A stretch of 64,000 nucleotides of DNA from Desulfobacter latus (lineage in GTDB: Bacteria; Desulfobacterota; Desulfobacteria; Desulfobacterales; Desulfobacteraceae), in assembly GCF_013389365.1 (NCBI RefSeq), contig NZ_JACADJ010000006.1, positions 1 through 64,000 on the forward strand. Reading direction: 5' to 3'. The notes below the pieces were generated by a model. It did no database searches and was not told the origin of the DNA. It worked only from the letters and a program-made list of their open reading frames with translations. Positions 1 to 9,285 of the stretch are shown one piece after another (position 1 is the stretch's first letter; the number at the start of each line of letters is the position of its first letter). Both the position numbers and the translations under genes were made by a program.

Positions 1-95
1 TTATGCGTTCATTGAAACCATTATCGAATCTGCAAAAACAAATTATCCAAAAATTGGGATTCGACTCTTCTATTTATACGCAACTTGAAATTTAA
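1..95 (+). CDS. 3' end of an ORF entering from the left edge (possible transposase tail)
   Basis: An open frame runs from the window edge to a TAA at 93-95 and encodes about 30 residues, including LKPLSNLQKQIIQKLGF. A basic, Gln/Lys-rich tail of this kind resembles the C-termini of some DDE transposases, but the piece is too short to assign to a family. A second frame is also open over most of the stretch, so even the reading frame is not certain. The neighbourhood is rich in mobile-element debris, which fits a transposase tail. Confidence 0.25.
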   Translation, partial: MRSLKPLSNLQKQIIQKLGFDSSIYTQLEI

Positions 96-140
96 AAATA
101 CTTTATATCAAATGAGCGAATGGGGAGTTAAACAAATGCT

Positions 141-1562
141 TTAATTTTTATTTTTTTGCAAGTTAATAGCCATAGATACGACTTGAACAAGGGCTTTGTT
201 TGAACAATTTATATATCGTTTTAGACCATCCCAATTTTTTAGATATCGAAGTTGATCCCCATCAAAGTGTTGAGCGAGAAGAATCGCAAGTTGTTTCTTT
301 GGTTCTTGATATTCTTTTCCCGCCTCAACCCGGGCATCTATTATATTTTTCAGCTTTTCATTTTTCTTGATTTGATTTATTTTTTTGGGAAAATCCTGTC
401 TAAATCTGTTTATTTTTTTTACTTCATTTTCCTGCGCTTTACGTTCAAAATTTTCAAGACCAAATATTAAAGCGTCTGTGCCTGTAACTTTCATAGGCCC
501 GTAATTTTCTTCCAGCAAAAAATGATCTGTATCGATTGAAAAATTAGGACAAATCGGCCCGTGAAAATCATTAAGCAGTATAGACTTTGCCTCAAGATTG
601 CATTTTTGTCTGTCAGTATCGATAAAATAGTCTAAAAAAGCACTTAACAATTTGTTCCAAAAGAAAGAAGCACTAATAATCTCATAATTAATATATTCTT
701 GTTCCTGGTGGAAATCATTTAATTCTAAAAATTGATCTTTCTTTAAGGGATAGACACATAGATAGTTACTCCCGCTATAACTATAAATTTCCAGTGAAAA
801 CAAACACATCCTGCAGGTCGGCAAGATTATTTCATCGTCACCTTCTATATCAATATAGGTAGAAACAGTAATCGTTTTATGAGGATTACTTAAATCCGGC
901 CCTTTAATATTAGGGAAATTAATATTTTTTAAATATTTTTCAAAGGTATAAAAATCAAAGCAATTAAGATCAATATCCTCATCTTTACAAAACAACAAAT
1001 CAAAATTTACAAGTGCATTGTAAAACCCTTTAATCCCATAATTATTAATTTTTTCTATAATTAAATTTGATAAATTTGTAATTATAGAACCAAGGATTGC
1101 ACCACACGTACATCCTAAGAGGCCCCAATTATCTCGTTTCAGTAAATCAATTGATTGATTGCAATTAGGGCATTTTGCTTGATTTGCTGCTGCAATATCT
1201 CTTTTAGCCAAAGCTAAAATATCTTTTGCCTTTGCTTCACTCAGATAGCCCCCAATGGGGGTTCGTATTTTAAAGGCAATATAGTTATTATCAAGTTCAT
1301 GTAATTCACAAACTTCTATTTCTTTTAAATTTTCCAACTCGTTCCATAATTTTGTAATTTTGTCTGTTTTTTTTGCTTTGACTGAATTCATCAGCTCACT
1401 TGGGATTTCAACCTGTGCCCCTGCTATTTGTTGAGCCCTCAATATACTTACCTGAAATTCAGGATCATTTTCGGCATCCTTCAAAAGTACTTTACACTTT
1501 TTTTGATCATTCCCCTTTGTAGAGGCTTTCCCCAAAAGACTGTAAAGTACTTTTGAGGTCAT
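141..1562 (-). CDS. Hypothetical 473-aa protein with a zinc-ribbon-like cysteine cluster
   Basis: I do not recognise the family. The protein is Lys/Asn/Ile-rich and has two cysteine groups: CPNC at about residues 131-134 paired with CTC at 151-153, which would suit a zinc ribbon, and CRMC at 250-253. The C-terminal 110 residues are strongly basic and probably helical. No signal peptide or clear membrane segment is visible. The gene starts inside the stop region of the upstream 100-residue gene (overlap 1559-1562, ATGA type), so the two are translationally coupled. Base composition is much more AT-rich than the housekeeping genes further right, which suggests horizontal acquisition. It sits next to IscB and transposase fragments, so it is probably cargo of an accessory region. 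Its function cannot be stated from the sequence. Confidence 0.7.
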   Translation of the reverse strand: MTSKVLYSLLGKASTKGNDQKKCKVLLKDAENDPEFQVSILRAQQIAGAQVEIPSELMNSVKAKKTDKITKLWNELENLKEIEVCELHELDNNYIAFKIRTPIGGYLSEAKAKDILALAKRDIAAANQAKCPNCNQSIDLLKRDNWGLLGCTCGAILGSIITNLSNLIIEKINNYGIKGFYNALVNFDLLFCKDEDIDLNCFDFYTFEKYLKNINFPNIKGPDLSNPHKTITVSTYIDIEGDDEIILPTCRMCLFSLEIYSYSGSNYLCVYPLKKDQFLELNDFHQEQEYINYEIISASFFWNKLLSAFLDYFIDTDRQKCNLEAKSILLNDFHGPICPNFSIDTDHFLLEENYGPMKVTGTDALIFGLENFERKAQENEVKKINRFRQDFPKKINQIKKNEKLKNIIDARVEAGKEYQEPKKQLAILLAQHFDGDQLRYLKNWDGLKRYINCSNKALVQVVSMAINLQKNKN

Positions 1563-1861
1563 ATGAAGGATGCCTCATTTTCCTCATTTTTTAAAAACTG
1601 AATCAATTCATCAAGAAAATCCTTTTTGTTAAGTTCCGTAACAGCTAAAGGAATCTCTTCTAAAGAATATTTTTTGGGTTTTGAATATTTTTTCTTTTTA
1701 AATCGTTGATTTAATACTTGAAGGGCCTTGTGGCCAGAATCGCATATGATTACATTTGTTTCTTTTAATGCTTTTTTTTCAATTTCTTGACACTTTGACC
1801 ACAAATATTTTCTATTGATTGTGTTTTCTTCCTTCATTTTATTCCCTTCACTCATACCCAA
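1559..1861 (-). CDS. Hypothetical 100-aa protein, first gene of a two-gene operon
   Basis: This is a small, highly charged protein (many Lys and Glu) of no family I recognise. It contains CDSGHKALQVLNQRF in the middle and an acidic-helical C-terminus. It overlaps the downstream 473-residue gene by four bases, so the two products are probably made together and may interact. Three possible starts lie close together (MGM...M); a Shine-Dalgarno-like AGGGAATAAA lies just ahead of the third Met, so the true start may be about eight codons in. Like its partner it is AT-rich compared with the core genes. Whether the pair is a toxin-antitoxin, defence or phage-derived unit cannot be decided here. Confidence 0.6.
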   Translation of the reverse strand: MGMSEGNKMKEENTINRKYLWSKCQEIEKKALKETNVIICDSGHKALQVLNQRFKKKKYSKPKKYSLEEIPLAVTELNKKDFLDELIQFLKNEENEASFI

Positions 1862-2212
1862 TCCTCATAACCATGGACATCTGCGGCTTGTCCGGCAGCA
1901 TGTCTGTTGTTGGGGATAATTTCGATTAAGGGTTAAACGTAGACTTGACTCGGTGCCCTTCCCCTATTTGCGCTATTTGCATGCGCGGCCTTTAATGGGC
2001 GCCCCCTTTTTTACATGATTATATCTATACACATTTAATCAGGGAAAGCGCAATTAGAAAGGTAAGAATTCCTAGTGGGTATTTTGTAAACACCATTGCT
2101 CCTGGATGTATCTTTTATACCCACCTTTCGTGCGGGTTCATGTGTAATTTGGAAATATATATGGTCCAAAAAACCTTATCAAGGAATGAAAGTTTTTTAT
2201 ATATTCAGATAC
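1862..2212. other. Intergenic region without recognisable gene (351 bp)
   Basis: No convincing ORF is present on either strand. The GC content changes abruptly: the part near 1950-2010 is GC-rich and the part beyond 2130 is AT-rich, as expected at a junction between unrelated pieces of DNA. An 8-bp inverted repeat (GTGGGTAT at 2075-2082, ATACCCAC at 2117-2124) could form a hairpin. The promoter of the 100/473-residue operon must lie here, but no strong -35/-10 pair stands out. Confidence 0.4.
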
Positions 2213-2443
2213 TTATAGGACACTTCGAATCCCATCAGAAGGTTCTTGAGATTCAATTCCTATAAGTTCCTCTATGGGCATGTCCAATTCTTGGGAATAA
2301 TCGTAATCGCCAACAACTTCATTCATGACTTTTTTTGTTACTTCTTTTTTGGTTGCCTTGGTCAATCTTTTCCAGTCTGGATAATTTTTTTTCAATTGCT
2401 TTGTGATGATCCGTCTGATATTTTTTATATGTTTTTTATTCAT
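2213..2443 (-). pseudogene. Short transposase-like N-terminal fragment (76 aa)
   Basis: The frame opens after a plausible ribosome site (AGAGG a few bases before the ATG) and encodes a very basic N-terminus followed by acidic MPIEELIGIESQ. This layout (basic helix, then the IEEL-GIES segment) recalls the first 70 or so residues of a transposase family I have seen in Desulfobacteraceae, and the reading then stops abruptly. I therefore take it as the N-terminal remnant of a transposase whose body is lost. The family is recalled rather than proven. It may equally be a small free-standing protein. It abuts the truncated 5' end of the IscB relic, so an insertion here could have removed the IscB N-terminus. 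Confidence 0.35.
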
Positions 2444-2505
2444 AAGACCTCTGTTTTTGTTGTTATTTTTTTTGATTTATCTCATCAAAAACCATACACT
2501 ATAAC

Positions 2506-3007
2506 CTGGAATCAAGACGAGCCATCAGAAGATCCCGGAGAAACCGGAAAACGCGATACCGGAAGCCGCGCTTTGATAACCGGACCAGGGCGGAAGGATG
2601 GCTGCCGCCTTCATTAAAAAGCTGGGTTTACAATATCGAAACCTGGGTCAACCGGTTGTGCCGGTTTTGCAATATTCAGGCAATTTCAATGGAGTTGGTT
2701 CGGTTTGACATGCAGAAAATACAGAATCCCGAAATATCCGGTGTCGCGTATCAGCAGGGGGAATTCATGGGTTATGAGGTACGGGAATACCTTTGAGAAA
2801 AAAGTCAAAGGATTTCAGACGGGCGACATCGTCAAGGCGGTTGTCACTTCCGGCAAAAAGGTTGGAACGTACACCGGGCGCGTCGCTGTCAGAAAAAGCG
2901 GTTCGTTTAACATTAAAACAGTGGACAAAACAGTACAGGGCATTAGCTGGAAATACTGCAGGCTGCTTCATGCATCTGACGGTTATTCCTACAATACGAC
3001 GTGCTAA
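2506..3007 (+). pseudogene. iscB: Degenerate iscB relic (RNA-guided HNH/RuvC endonuclease), N-terminus and catalytic core deleted
   Basis: Two fragments in different frames match the two ends of IscB. The first (2506-2793) reads LESRRAIRRSRRNRKTRYR, then KPRFDNRT, EGWLPPSL, AISMELVRFD, NPEISGVAYQQG and GYEVREYL, then a TGA. This is the arginine-rich bridge-helix segment and the following RuvC-II region, which lead into the HNH domain in intact IscB. The second (about 2795-3007, next frame) reads GFQTGDIVKAVV, GKKVGTYTGRVAVR and DGYSYN, the typical IscB C-terminus. The RuvC-I/PLMP N-terminus and the whole HNH plus RuvC-III region are missing, and the two pieces join near TTTGAGAAAA. IscB is the ancestor of Cas9 and uses an omega-RNA encoded upstream, which is also gone here. 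The gene cannot make an active nuclease. Confidence 0.85.
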
Positions 3008-3044
3008 GGTCGGGTGCCTGGGCTAATATCTTAATTATAAAGAG

Positions 3045-3091
3045 GGCGGCATTCCTCCCCTGAGCTAAAGACTCAGGGGTTTCCTTGCCGC
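3045..3091 (+). repeat. Terminal hairpin of the IscB-carrying element
   Basis: Directly after the IscB relic lies a two-part stem: GGCGGC at 3045-3050 pairs with GCCGC at 3087-3091, enclosing CCCCTGAG (3057-3064) paired with CTCAGGGG (3072-3079). IS200/IS605-type elements, to which IscB and TnpB genes belong, end in subterminal hairpins that are recognised as single strands by the TnpA transposase. The position just behind the iscB stop fits the right end of such an element. It could also act as a terminator, but no T-run follows. Confidence 0.55.
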
Positions 3092-3111
3092 ATTTTATGA
3101 AAGGAATATTC

Positions 3112-3483
3112 ATGGCTCAGTGGATAAATTATCAAGACGCTTATGAGGTCAAAATTCATCGAAGCAATTTGAAAAACATTCAGGAAGTCGAAATCACCGA
3201 TATTGGCATAATCATCGCGTATGGCGAACGTCCGAGCAAATTAGGGAGGCCTATATTATTATCGATCGCTTTTATGAAACCCCATTGGACAATTGAAGAT
3301 GCAGACGTTTGGTTTAAAGACCATGAAATCCAGATCATTCCTCGAAAACATCTTGGGAAAAAAATTTCCATCATAGATTGGCTCATCGAAGATCATTCAT
3401 ATTTCATTTTAGCATGCTATAGGGGAAGTCCCAAGAAACCATTAAAACATCAATTATCGGGAGAATTTAAGGTCGTATCATAA
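3112..3483 (+). CDS. Hypothetical 123-aa protein
   Basis: I do not recognise this protein. The frame is open from 3085, but the ATG at 3112 (MAQWINYQDAYEV) is preceded by GAAAGGAA at good spacing and is taken as the start. The product is soluble, mixed alpha/beta in appearance, with several Trp residues (PHWTIEDADVWF, IIDWLIEDHSYF) and a Lys-rich end. No signal peptide, membrane segment or cysteine motif is seen. The gene sits between the IscB element's hairpin and uvrB (convergent) and probably belongs to the accessory patch. GC content is lower than in uvrB. It might be a small DUF-type protein; its role is unknown. Confidence 0.55.
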   Translation: MAQWINYQDAYEVKIHRSNLKNIQEVEITDIGIIIAYGERPSKLGRPILLSIAFMKPHWTIEDADVWFKDHEIQIIPRKHLGKKISIIDWLIEDHSYFILACYRGSPKKPLKHQLSGEFKVVS

Positions 3484-3543
3484 ATATTTTGATTTACTAT
3501 TGACCAGGCCCGGGATGTCAAAAAAAGGCCATTTTGTCACGGA

Positions 3544-5544
3544 TCATGGCTGGGCGGTTGTGATCTTTCTCAACTCCCGGATCTTGTCCCGATATTGTGC
3601 GGCCTGCTCGAATGCCAGGGTTTCTGCCGCTTCATTCATTTTTGCCTCAAGGTCCCGGATCACATCTTCCAGATTCAGTACATCTGCATCATAGGCTTTA
3701 AGCTCCTCATTCACGGCCGCTTCCACGGAATTGGCATTCATGTCGGCCATCGTATAATCAAAGGTGTTGATCTTTTTGCTGATGGTGGCCGGTGTAATGC
3801 CGTGGGCCTGGTTATATGCCTCCTGGATCTTCCGGCGGCGGCGGGTTTCAGCCAGGGCCTTCTTCATGGAGCCGGTCTCTTTTTCCGCGTACATGATGGC
3901 CTGGCCATAGACATTACGGGCAGCCCGGCCGAACATCTGAATAAAGGAACGAAAGGCGCGCAAAAACCCCTCCTTATCCGCATCAAGAATGGCCACCAGG
4001 GACACTTCCGGGATATCCAGGCCTTCGCGCAACAGGTTGATACCGATGAGTACATCAAACAGGCCTCTTCGCAAATCCTGGATAATATCAATACGCTCCA
4101 CCGTGCCGATGTCCGAATGCAGGTATTTTACCTTGAGTCCCAGGTCTGAATAGTAATCGGTCAGATCCTCGGCCATGCGTTTGGTCAGGGTTGTCACCAG
4201 TACCCGCTCCTGGGCCGCCACCCGTTTGAGGATCTCCTGGTACAGATCATCAACCTGTGTTTTGGCATCCCGGATCTCCACCTCGGGATCAAGCAGCCCC
4301 GTGGGCCTGACAATCTGCTCGGCCACCCGGACACCTGCCTTTTCCATCTCATAATCCCCGGGAGTGGCCGACACAAAGATGGTCCGGGGCACCAGAGCCT
4401 TGAACTCCTCGAATTTCAACGGCCGGTTGTCCACGGCAGACGGCAGACGGAACCCATGCTTGACCAGGGTCTCTTTCCTGGACCGGTCCGCCTTGTACAT
4501 GGCCCCAAGCTGGCTGACCGAGATATGGCTTTCATCAAAAAAGAGCAGAAAATCCGAATCCATATAATCCAGAAGCGTGGGGGGTGGCTGGCCCGGCGCA
4601 CGACCGGTCAGGTGCCGGGAATAATTTTCAATGCCGTTGCAATAACCGATCTCCTCCAGCATCTCAAGATCATACCGGGTACGCTCCGCCAGGCGCTGGG
4701 CCTCTAGCAGCATATTCTGGTCATTCAAAAAGGCCAGGCGTTCCTTGAGTTCGGCCACAATACGTTCCACGGCCTGTTTCCGGGTCTTTTTATTGGTGAC
4801 GTAATGGGAGGCCGGATAGATGGCCACCTGGTCAAATCGTTTGATCACCGTACTTTTCAGGGCATCAATTTCACTGATCTCTTCAATGGTATCTCCGAAA
4901 AAATCAATGCGGACAGCCTTGTCCTCCTCATAAGCCGGAAAAATTTCCAGCCGGTCCCCCCGGACCCGAAAGGTGCCCCGATGGAAATCCACGTCATTAC
5001 GGGTGTACTGAATATCCACAAATTTGCGGATTACATCCTCCCGTGAAATCTCCATATCCCTGTCCAAAATCACCCGCAGATCCAGATACTCCTCGGGCGC
5101 CCCCAGACCGTAAATACAGGAGACCGATGCCACCACAATTACATCCTTTCGGGCCAGAACGCTGCGGGTAGCCGAATGCCGCATTTTGTCGATCAGTTCA
5201 TTGATGGAAGAATCTTTCTGGATATAGGTATCCGAGGCAGGGATATAGGCTTCGGGCTGGTAATAATCATAATAGGAGACAAAATACTCCACGCAATTGT
5301 CCGGGAACAGCATCTTGAATTCATTATACAGCTGGGCTGCCAGGGTTTTGTTGGGTGCAATGATCAGGCTTGGCTTTTCCACCCGGCTGATGATGTTGGC
5401 CATGGTAAAGGTCTTGCCCGACCCGGTCACCCCCAAAAGCACCTGGTATTTTTTATCCGCCTTTACACCCCGGACCAGATAGTCAATGGCCTTTGGCTGA
5501 TCCCCGGCCGGGCCAAAGGGAGACACCAGATTGAATAGTCCCAT
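3544..5544 (-). CDS. uvrB: Excinuclease ABC subunit B
   Basis: UvrB is the damage-verifying helicase-like subunit of nucleotide excision repair; it receives DNA from UvrA and recruits UvrC for the incisions. The 666-residue length is normal. Visible marks are Walker A GVTGSGKT at 38-45, the tyrosine-rich beta-hairpin around [12 protein letters not shown] that is inserted between the DNA strands, the DESH Walker B motif, the helicase motifs towards VSATPGDYE and QMFGRAARN, and a C-terminal UVR domain ([15 protein letters not shown]) that contacts UvrC. The start ATG has AGGAAAAAA upstream. It is transcribed divergently from the CoA-binding protein gene, with under 80 bp between them, so regulation of both lies in that gap. 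No LexA box was recognised there. Confidence 0.97.
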   Translation of the reverse strand: MGLFNLVSPFGPAGDQPKAIDYLVRGVKADKKYQVLLGVTGSGKTFTMANIISRVEKPSLIIAPNKTLAAQLYNEFKMLFPDNCVEYFVSYYDYYQPEAYIPASDTYIQKDSSINELIDKMRHSATRSVLARKDVIVVASVSCIYGLGAPEEYLDLRVILDRDMEISREDVIRKFVDIQYTRNDVDFHRGTFRVRGDRLEIFPAYEEDKAVRIDFFGDTIEEISEIDALKSTVIKRFDQVAIYPASHYVTNKKTRKQAVERIVAELKERLAFLNDQNMLLEAQRLAERTRYDLEMLEEIGYCNGIENYSRHLTGRAPGQPPPTLLDYMDSDFLLFFDESHISVSQLGAMYKADRSRKETLVKHGFRLPSAVDNRPLKFEEFKALVPRTIFVSATPGDYEMEKAGVRVAEQIVRPTGLLDPEVEIRDAKTQVDDLYQEILKRVAAQERVLVTTLTKRMAEDLTDYYSDLGLKVKYLHSDIGTVERIDIIQDLRRGLFDVLIGINLLREGLDIPEVSLVAILDADKEGFLRAFRSFIQMFGRAARNVYGQAIMYAEKETGSMKKALAETRRRRKIQEAYNQAHGITPATISKKINTFDYTMADMNANSVEAAVNEELKAYDADVLNLEDVIRDLEAKMNEAAETLAFEQAAQYRDKIRELRKITTAQP

Positions 5545-5623
5545 ATTTTTTCCTGTACTTTCCTTTGTTCTGGACAGATACTATAATATATAAAAAATAT
5601 ACCATACCGGAGGTACAAAACCC

Positions 5624-6031
5624 ATGGAAGAAAAAAAAGAAACTGTTGCCGTAGTCGGCGCAAGCCCCTTGAAGGACAGATATTCCAACCAGGCACAGGC
5701 GATGCTGGAAGAATACGGACACACCCCCGTACCCGTAGCCCCCAAGCACAAAATCATTGAAGGCAAAACCGTTTATCATTCACTTTCCGATATTCCCCGG
5801 TCCATCAATACGGTGACCATGTATATAGGCCCGACCCGCCAGGACAAGGTTATTGACCAGATTCTGGACATCAAGCCCCAGCGGGTGATCTTTAACCCCG
5901 GCACGGAAAACCCCCGGGCCTATGAAAAACTTAAACCCGCCGGAATAAAAGTCCAGGAAGCCTGCACCCTGGTTCTTTTGAAAACCGGCCAATATACAAA
6001 AACCTTTAACAACTCATGGAAAGAAGACTAA
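5624..6031 (+). CDS. CoA-binding domain protein (YccU-like)
   Basis: A 135-residue single-domain Rossmann protein of the CoA_binding_2 type (YccU family). The N-terminal AVVGASPLKDRYSNQA is the nucleotide-binding loop, followed by GHTPVPVAP, the conserved FNPGTENP segment and the EACTLVLL motif near the end. Family members bind coenzyme A, but no reaction has been settled; this protein is also of the typical length for the family. A strong ribosome site (GGAGG) precedes the ATG. The stop codon TAA is followed immediately by the ATG of glnS, so the two genes form one transcript. A functional link to glutaminyl-tRNA synthesis is not implied by the sequence. Confidence 0.85.
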   Translation: MEEKKETVAVVGASPLKDRYSNQAQAMLEEYGHTPVPVAPKHKIIEGKTVYHSLSDIPRSINTVTMYIGPTRQDKVIDQILDIKPQRVIFNPGTENPRAYEKLKPAGIKVQEACTLVLLKTGQYTKTFNNSWKED

Positions 6032-7729
6032 ATGGAAACACAAATCGCCAAAGGGCATTTTATTGAAAACATTATCAAAGAAGATCTTGCCGAAAATAAA
6101 AACAATGGTCGCGTGGTCACACGTTTTCCGCCGGAGCCCAATGGCTTTCTGCACATCGGCCATGCCAAATCCATCTGCCTGAACTTTAACATGGCCCAGA
6201 AGTTTAACGGGAAATGCAACCTGCGGTTTGATGACTCCAACCCGGCCAAGGAAAAACAGATTTACATTGATTCCATCATGTCAACCGTCAAATGGCTGGG
6301 GTTTGACTACGATACCCCGTTACATGCATCAGACTATTTTGACGCCCTTCATGATTTTGCCGTTGAACTGATTAAAACGGGCAAAGCCTATGTATGCAGT
6401 CTGGCCGCAGATGAAATGAAAGAATACCGCGGCACCCTCACCGAACCGGGCAAAGAGTCTCCCTACAGGAACAGAAGTGTTGAGGAGAACCTGGATCTGT
6501 TCCGGCGAATGAGGGCTGGAGAATTTGATGAAGGCGAGCACACCCTGCGGGCCAAGATCGACATGCGTTCCCCCAACATCAACATGAGGGACCCGGTGAT
6601 CTACCGGGTCAAAAAAGCACTCCATCCCCGCACCGGGGACAAGTGGTGCATTTACCCCATGTACGATTTTACCCACTGCATTTCCGATGCCCTGGAAGGC
6701 GTCACCCATTCCCTGTGCAGCCTGGAATTTGAGGATCACCGCCCGTTGTACGACTGGATTCTGGACAATATAACCATCCCCTGCCATCCCCAGCAGATTG
6801 AATTTGCCCGGATGAATATCAACTATACGGTGTTAAGCAAAAGAAAACTGCAGCGCCTGGTCAGCGAGGGCCTGGTCTCCGGATGGGACGACCCCAGACT
6901 GCCCACCCTGGAAGGTATGCGCCGCAGGGGGTATACCCCGGCGGCCATCCGTAATTTCTGCGATGTCATCGGGGTATCCAAAAAAGAGAGCCGCATTGAC
7001 ATGGGTCTGCTTGAATCCTGCCTCAGAGAAGACCTCAACGAAAATGCGCCCCGGGTCATGGGTGTTATCCGGCCTTTAAAAATCACGCTGGAAAATTATC
7101 CCGAGGGAGCGACCGAAACCCTGGCCGCCATGAATCACCCCCAAAAACCGGAAGCAGGCAAACGAGAGGTCAGTTTCTCCAAACATCTCTATGTTGAGCA
7201 AGATGATTTCATGGAAGATCCCCCCAAAAAATTCTTCCGCCTGGGACCGGGCCGCGAAGTGCGCCTGCGCGCGGCCTACCTGATCACCTGCAAAGAGATC
7301 ATTAAAAATGAAGCTGGAGAAGTGGTTGAACTGATCTGTACCTATGATCCTGAAACCCGCGGCGGCAATGCCCCGGACGGCAGAAAGGTCAAGGGCACCA
7401 TCCACTGGGTAAACGCCCAGGACTGCATAGATGCCCAGATCCGGCTTTATGACAGGCTTTTCAACGATGAAAACCCGGAAAAAGACGGCCAGGACTTTGT
7501 GGAAAACCTCAATCCCGATTCCCTTGAGATTCTGGAACATGCCAAACTGGAAAGACGTCTTGAAAAAGCCGAACCGGAGGTGGTTTACCAGTTTGAACGT
7601 CTGGGCTACTTCTGCCTGGACGCAAAGGAGAGTACACCGGAAAAACCGGTTTTCAATCGCACTGTTACGCTTAGGGACACTTGGGCGAAGCTGGAAACTA
7701 GAAACAAGAGACAAGCGACAAGATCGTGA
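6032..7729 (+). CDS. glnS: Glutaminyl-tRNA synthetase
   Basis: This class I synthetase charges tRNA-Gln directly with glutamine and ATP. The sequence shows [15 protein letters not shown] with the HIGH motif at 41-44, the conserved DDSNP loop, and the KMSKS-equivalent LSKRKL near residue 268. The C-terminal anticodon-binding beta-barrels contain the family marks [13 protein letters not shown] and KGTIHWV. The 565-residue length is close to the family norm. The last dozen residues ([12 protein letters not shown]) extend beyond where GlnS usually ends and derive from a low-complexity GACAAGA-like stretch, so the end may be a recently acquired run-on. The presence of GlnS implies that at least tRNA-Gln does not depend on the amidotransferase route. 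Cotranscribed with the preceding CoA-binding gene. Confidence 0.97.
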   Translation: METQIAKGHFIENIIKEDLAENKNNGRVVTRFPPEPNGFLHIGHAKSICLNFNMAQKFNGKCNLRFDDSNPAKEKQIYIDSIMSTVKWLGFDYDTPLHASDYFDALHDFAVELIKTGKAYVCSLAADEMKEYRGTLTEPGKESPYRNRSVEENLDLFRRMRAGEFDEGEHTLRAKIDMRSPNINMRDPVIYRVKKALHPRTGDKWCIYPMYDFTHCISDALEGVTHSLCSLEFEDHRPLYDWILDNITIPCHPQQIEFARMNINYTVLSKRKLQRLVSEGLVSGWDDPRLPTLEGMRRRGYTPAAIRNFCDVIGVSKKESRIDMGLLESCLREDLNENAPRVMGVIRPLKITLENYPEGATETLAAMNHPQKPEAGKREVSFSKHLYVEQDDFMEDPPKKFFRLGPGREVRLRAAYLITCKEIIKNEAGEVVELICTYDPETRGGNAPDGRKVKGTIHWVNAQDCIDAQIRLYDRLFNDENPEKDGQDFVENLNPDSLEILEHAKLERRLEKAEPEVVYQFERLGYFCLDAKESTPEKPVFNRTVTLRDTWAKLETRNKRQATRS

Positions 7730-7750
7730 AGCGCCTGCGGCGCTTATTTT
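7729..7750 (+). terminator. Probable terminator of glnS
   Basis: AAGCGCC (7729-7735) pairs with GGCGCTT (7739-7745) across a three-base loop and is followed by ATTTTA. It overlaps the glnS stop codon, which sits in the left arm region. The T-run is short. Confidence 0.5.
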
Positions 7751-7784
7751 AGGTCTGCATTTTGCTGCTTTTTAATTGTTGTGA

Positions 7785-7817
7785 GTTGAGCCTGGTCCAT
7801 CAATAGTCAGGCTCAAC
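7785..7817. terminator. Hairpin between convergent glnS and cysS
   Basis: A perfect 10-bp stem (GTTGAGCCTG at 7785-7794 with CAGGCTCAAC at 7808-7817) lies between the two convergent genes. On the minus strand it lies just after the cysS stop and is followed only loosely by an AT-rich stretch. It probably ends cysS transcription or insulates the two genes. Confidence 0.5.
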
Positions 7818-7828
7818 CCATATGGCTG

Positions 7829-9268
7829 TTATTCAATGCGCCAGGTTGTGCCCTGGGGGCCGTCCTCCAGTACAATTTTCATTGCCAGAAGCTGGTCCCG
7901 GATCTCATCGGCCCGGGCAAAATCTTTAGACTTTCGGGCAGCTGTCCGCTCGGCGATGAGGGCGTCAATCATGGCAGGATCCACATCCTGGTCTACCATG
8001 GCCCTGTCCTTTTTGGCCGCAAAATAGTCAGACGCGGACATCATAAAAATGCCCAGGATTTTTGACGCGGACCTGATATCTGCATAAATACCGGCCAGCA
8101 GTCTTCTGTCACGCTCCCCGGGTGTATCATTGGCATCATCGAGCAGTTTATTGCCCTTTTTGACCGCGTCAAACACGTCGGCCATGGCCTTTGCGGAATT
8201 AAAATCATCGTTAAACGCCGCAACAATATCCGCCCATAACGGACCGTGTTCCCTTCCGGCGGTTTCCGGGGTAATGCCTGCCTTGTCCAGACGTTCCAGG
8301 AACGCATAAATACGATCAAGTCCCACGGACACCTCGCGCATACTGTTTTCGCTGTAATCAATGGGGGAACGGTAATGCTTGGACAAAAGGAACATGCGGA
8401 TGACTTCGGGACTGTAGTCGGCCAGCACCTCCTTGATCATGGTGAAGTTACCCAGGGACTTGGACATCTTTTCATTGTTGATGTCCACAAATCCGTTGTG
8501 TATCCAGTATTTGACAAAGGGAACGCCAAAAGCGGCCTCGCTCTGGGCAATCTCATTTTCATGGTGGGGAAAAATCAGATCCTTGCCCCCGCCATGGATA
8601 TCAAAGCTTTCCCCAAGGTATTTGTAACTCATGGCCGAACATTCAATGTGCCAGCCGGGCCGCCCTTTTCCCCAGGGGCTGTCCCAGGAAGGTTCTCCGG
8701 GTTTGGCCGGTTTCCACAGGGTAAAGTCCAGGGGACTTCTCTTTTTCTCATCCACCGCAATCCGCGCGCCGGCCTGCATATCATCAGGGTTGCGGTGGGA
8801 CAGTTTTCCATATTCACTAAACGATGAAATGGAAAAATATACATCCCCGCCCGGCACATGGTAGGCCTTGCCCTGGTCGATCAGGCGCTGGACAAAACGG
8901 ATAATATGATCAATGTGTTCGGTGGCTTTGGGCGCGATGGTGGGTCGAAGCACGTTAAGCGCATCCATTTCATGATGAAATTCATCAATATATTTGGTGG
9001 TGATGGCGGTGCAGGACTGGCCGGTTTCATTGGATTTTTTGATGATCTTATCATCCACATCCGTAAAGTTGCGCACATAGGTCACCTCATACCCAAGCTG
9101 CATCAGCCACCGGTACACCATGTCAAACACCACCACGGACCTGGCATGGCCGATATGGCTGGTGTCATATACAGTGGGACCGCATATGTACATACCGGCC
9201 TTATTGGCGTTAATCGGAACAAATTCTTCTTTTTTCCCGCTCAGGGTATTATAAATCCGTAAACTCAT
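7829..9268 (-). CDS. cysS: Cysteinyl-tRNA synthetase
   Basis: CysS charges tRNA-Cys with cysteine. The 479-residue protein has all class I marks: YICGPTVYDTSHIGHARS with HIGH at 38-41 and the first zinc-ligand cysteine at 29, GKGRPGWHIECSAM with the second, HENEIAQSEA with the zinc-ligand His, and KMSKSLGN near residue 271. The C-terminal DALR-type helical domain (IYAFLERL) and the final ARADEIRDQL segment are intact. ispF follows after 17 bp on the same strand (ispF lies upstream in transcription), so ispF and cysS form an operon, a common arrangement in bacteria. Confidence 0.97.
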   Translation of the reverse strand: MSLRIYNTLSGKKEEFVPINANKAGMYICGPTVYDTSHIGHARSVVVFDMVYRWLMQLGYEVTYVRNFTDVDDKIIKKSNETGQSCTAITTKYIDEFHHEMDALNVLRPTIAPKATEHIDHIIRFVQRLIDQGKAYHVPGGDVYFSISSFSEYGKLSHRNPDDMQAGARIAVDEKKRSPLDFTLWKPAKPGEPSWDSPWGKGRPGWHIECSAMSYKYLGESFDIHGGGKDLIFPHHENEIAQSEAAFGVPFVKYWIHNGFVDINNEKMSKSLGNFTMIKEVLADYSPEVIRMFLLSKHYRSPIDYSENSMREVSVGLDRIYAFLERLDKAGITPETAGREHGPLWADIVAAFNDDFNSAKAMADVFDAVKKGNKLLDDANDTPGERDRRLLAGIYADIRSASKILGIFMMSASDYFAAKKDRAMVDQDVDPAMIDALIAERTAARKSKDFARADEIRDQLLAMKIVLEDGPQGTTWRIE

Positions 9269-9285
9269 TGCTTTTTATCCCGTTC

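Noticed and set aside
2796-2796. In-frame TGA in the IscB relic as a possible selenocysteine codon, since selA is present.
   Set aside because: The frame after the TGA does not continue IscB, and the stop arises at a deletion join, not in a SECIS context.
2793-3026. 77-residue ORF on the plus strand in another frame of the IscB relic.
   Set aside because: Shadow frame; the real C-terminal IscB reading is the frame starting near 2795.
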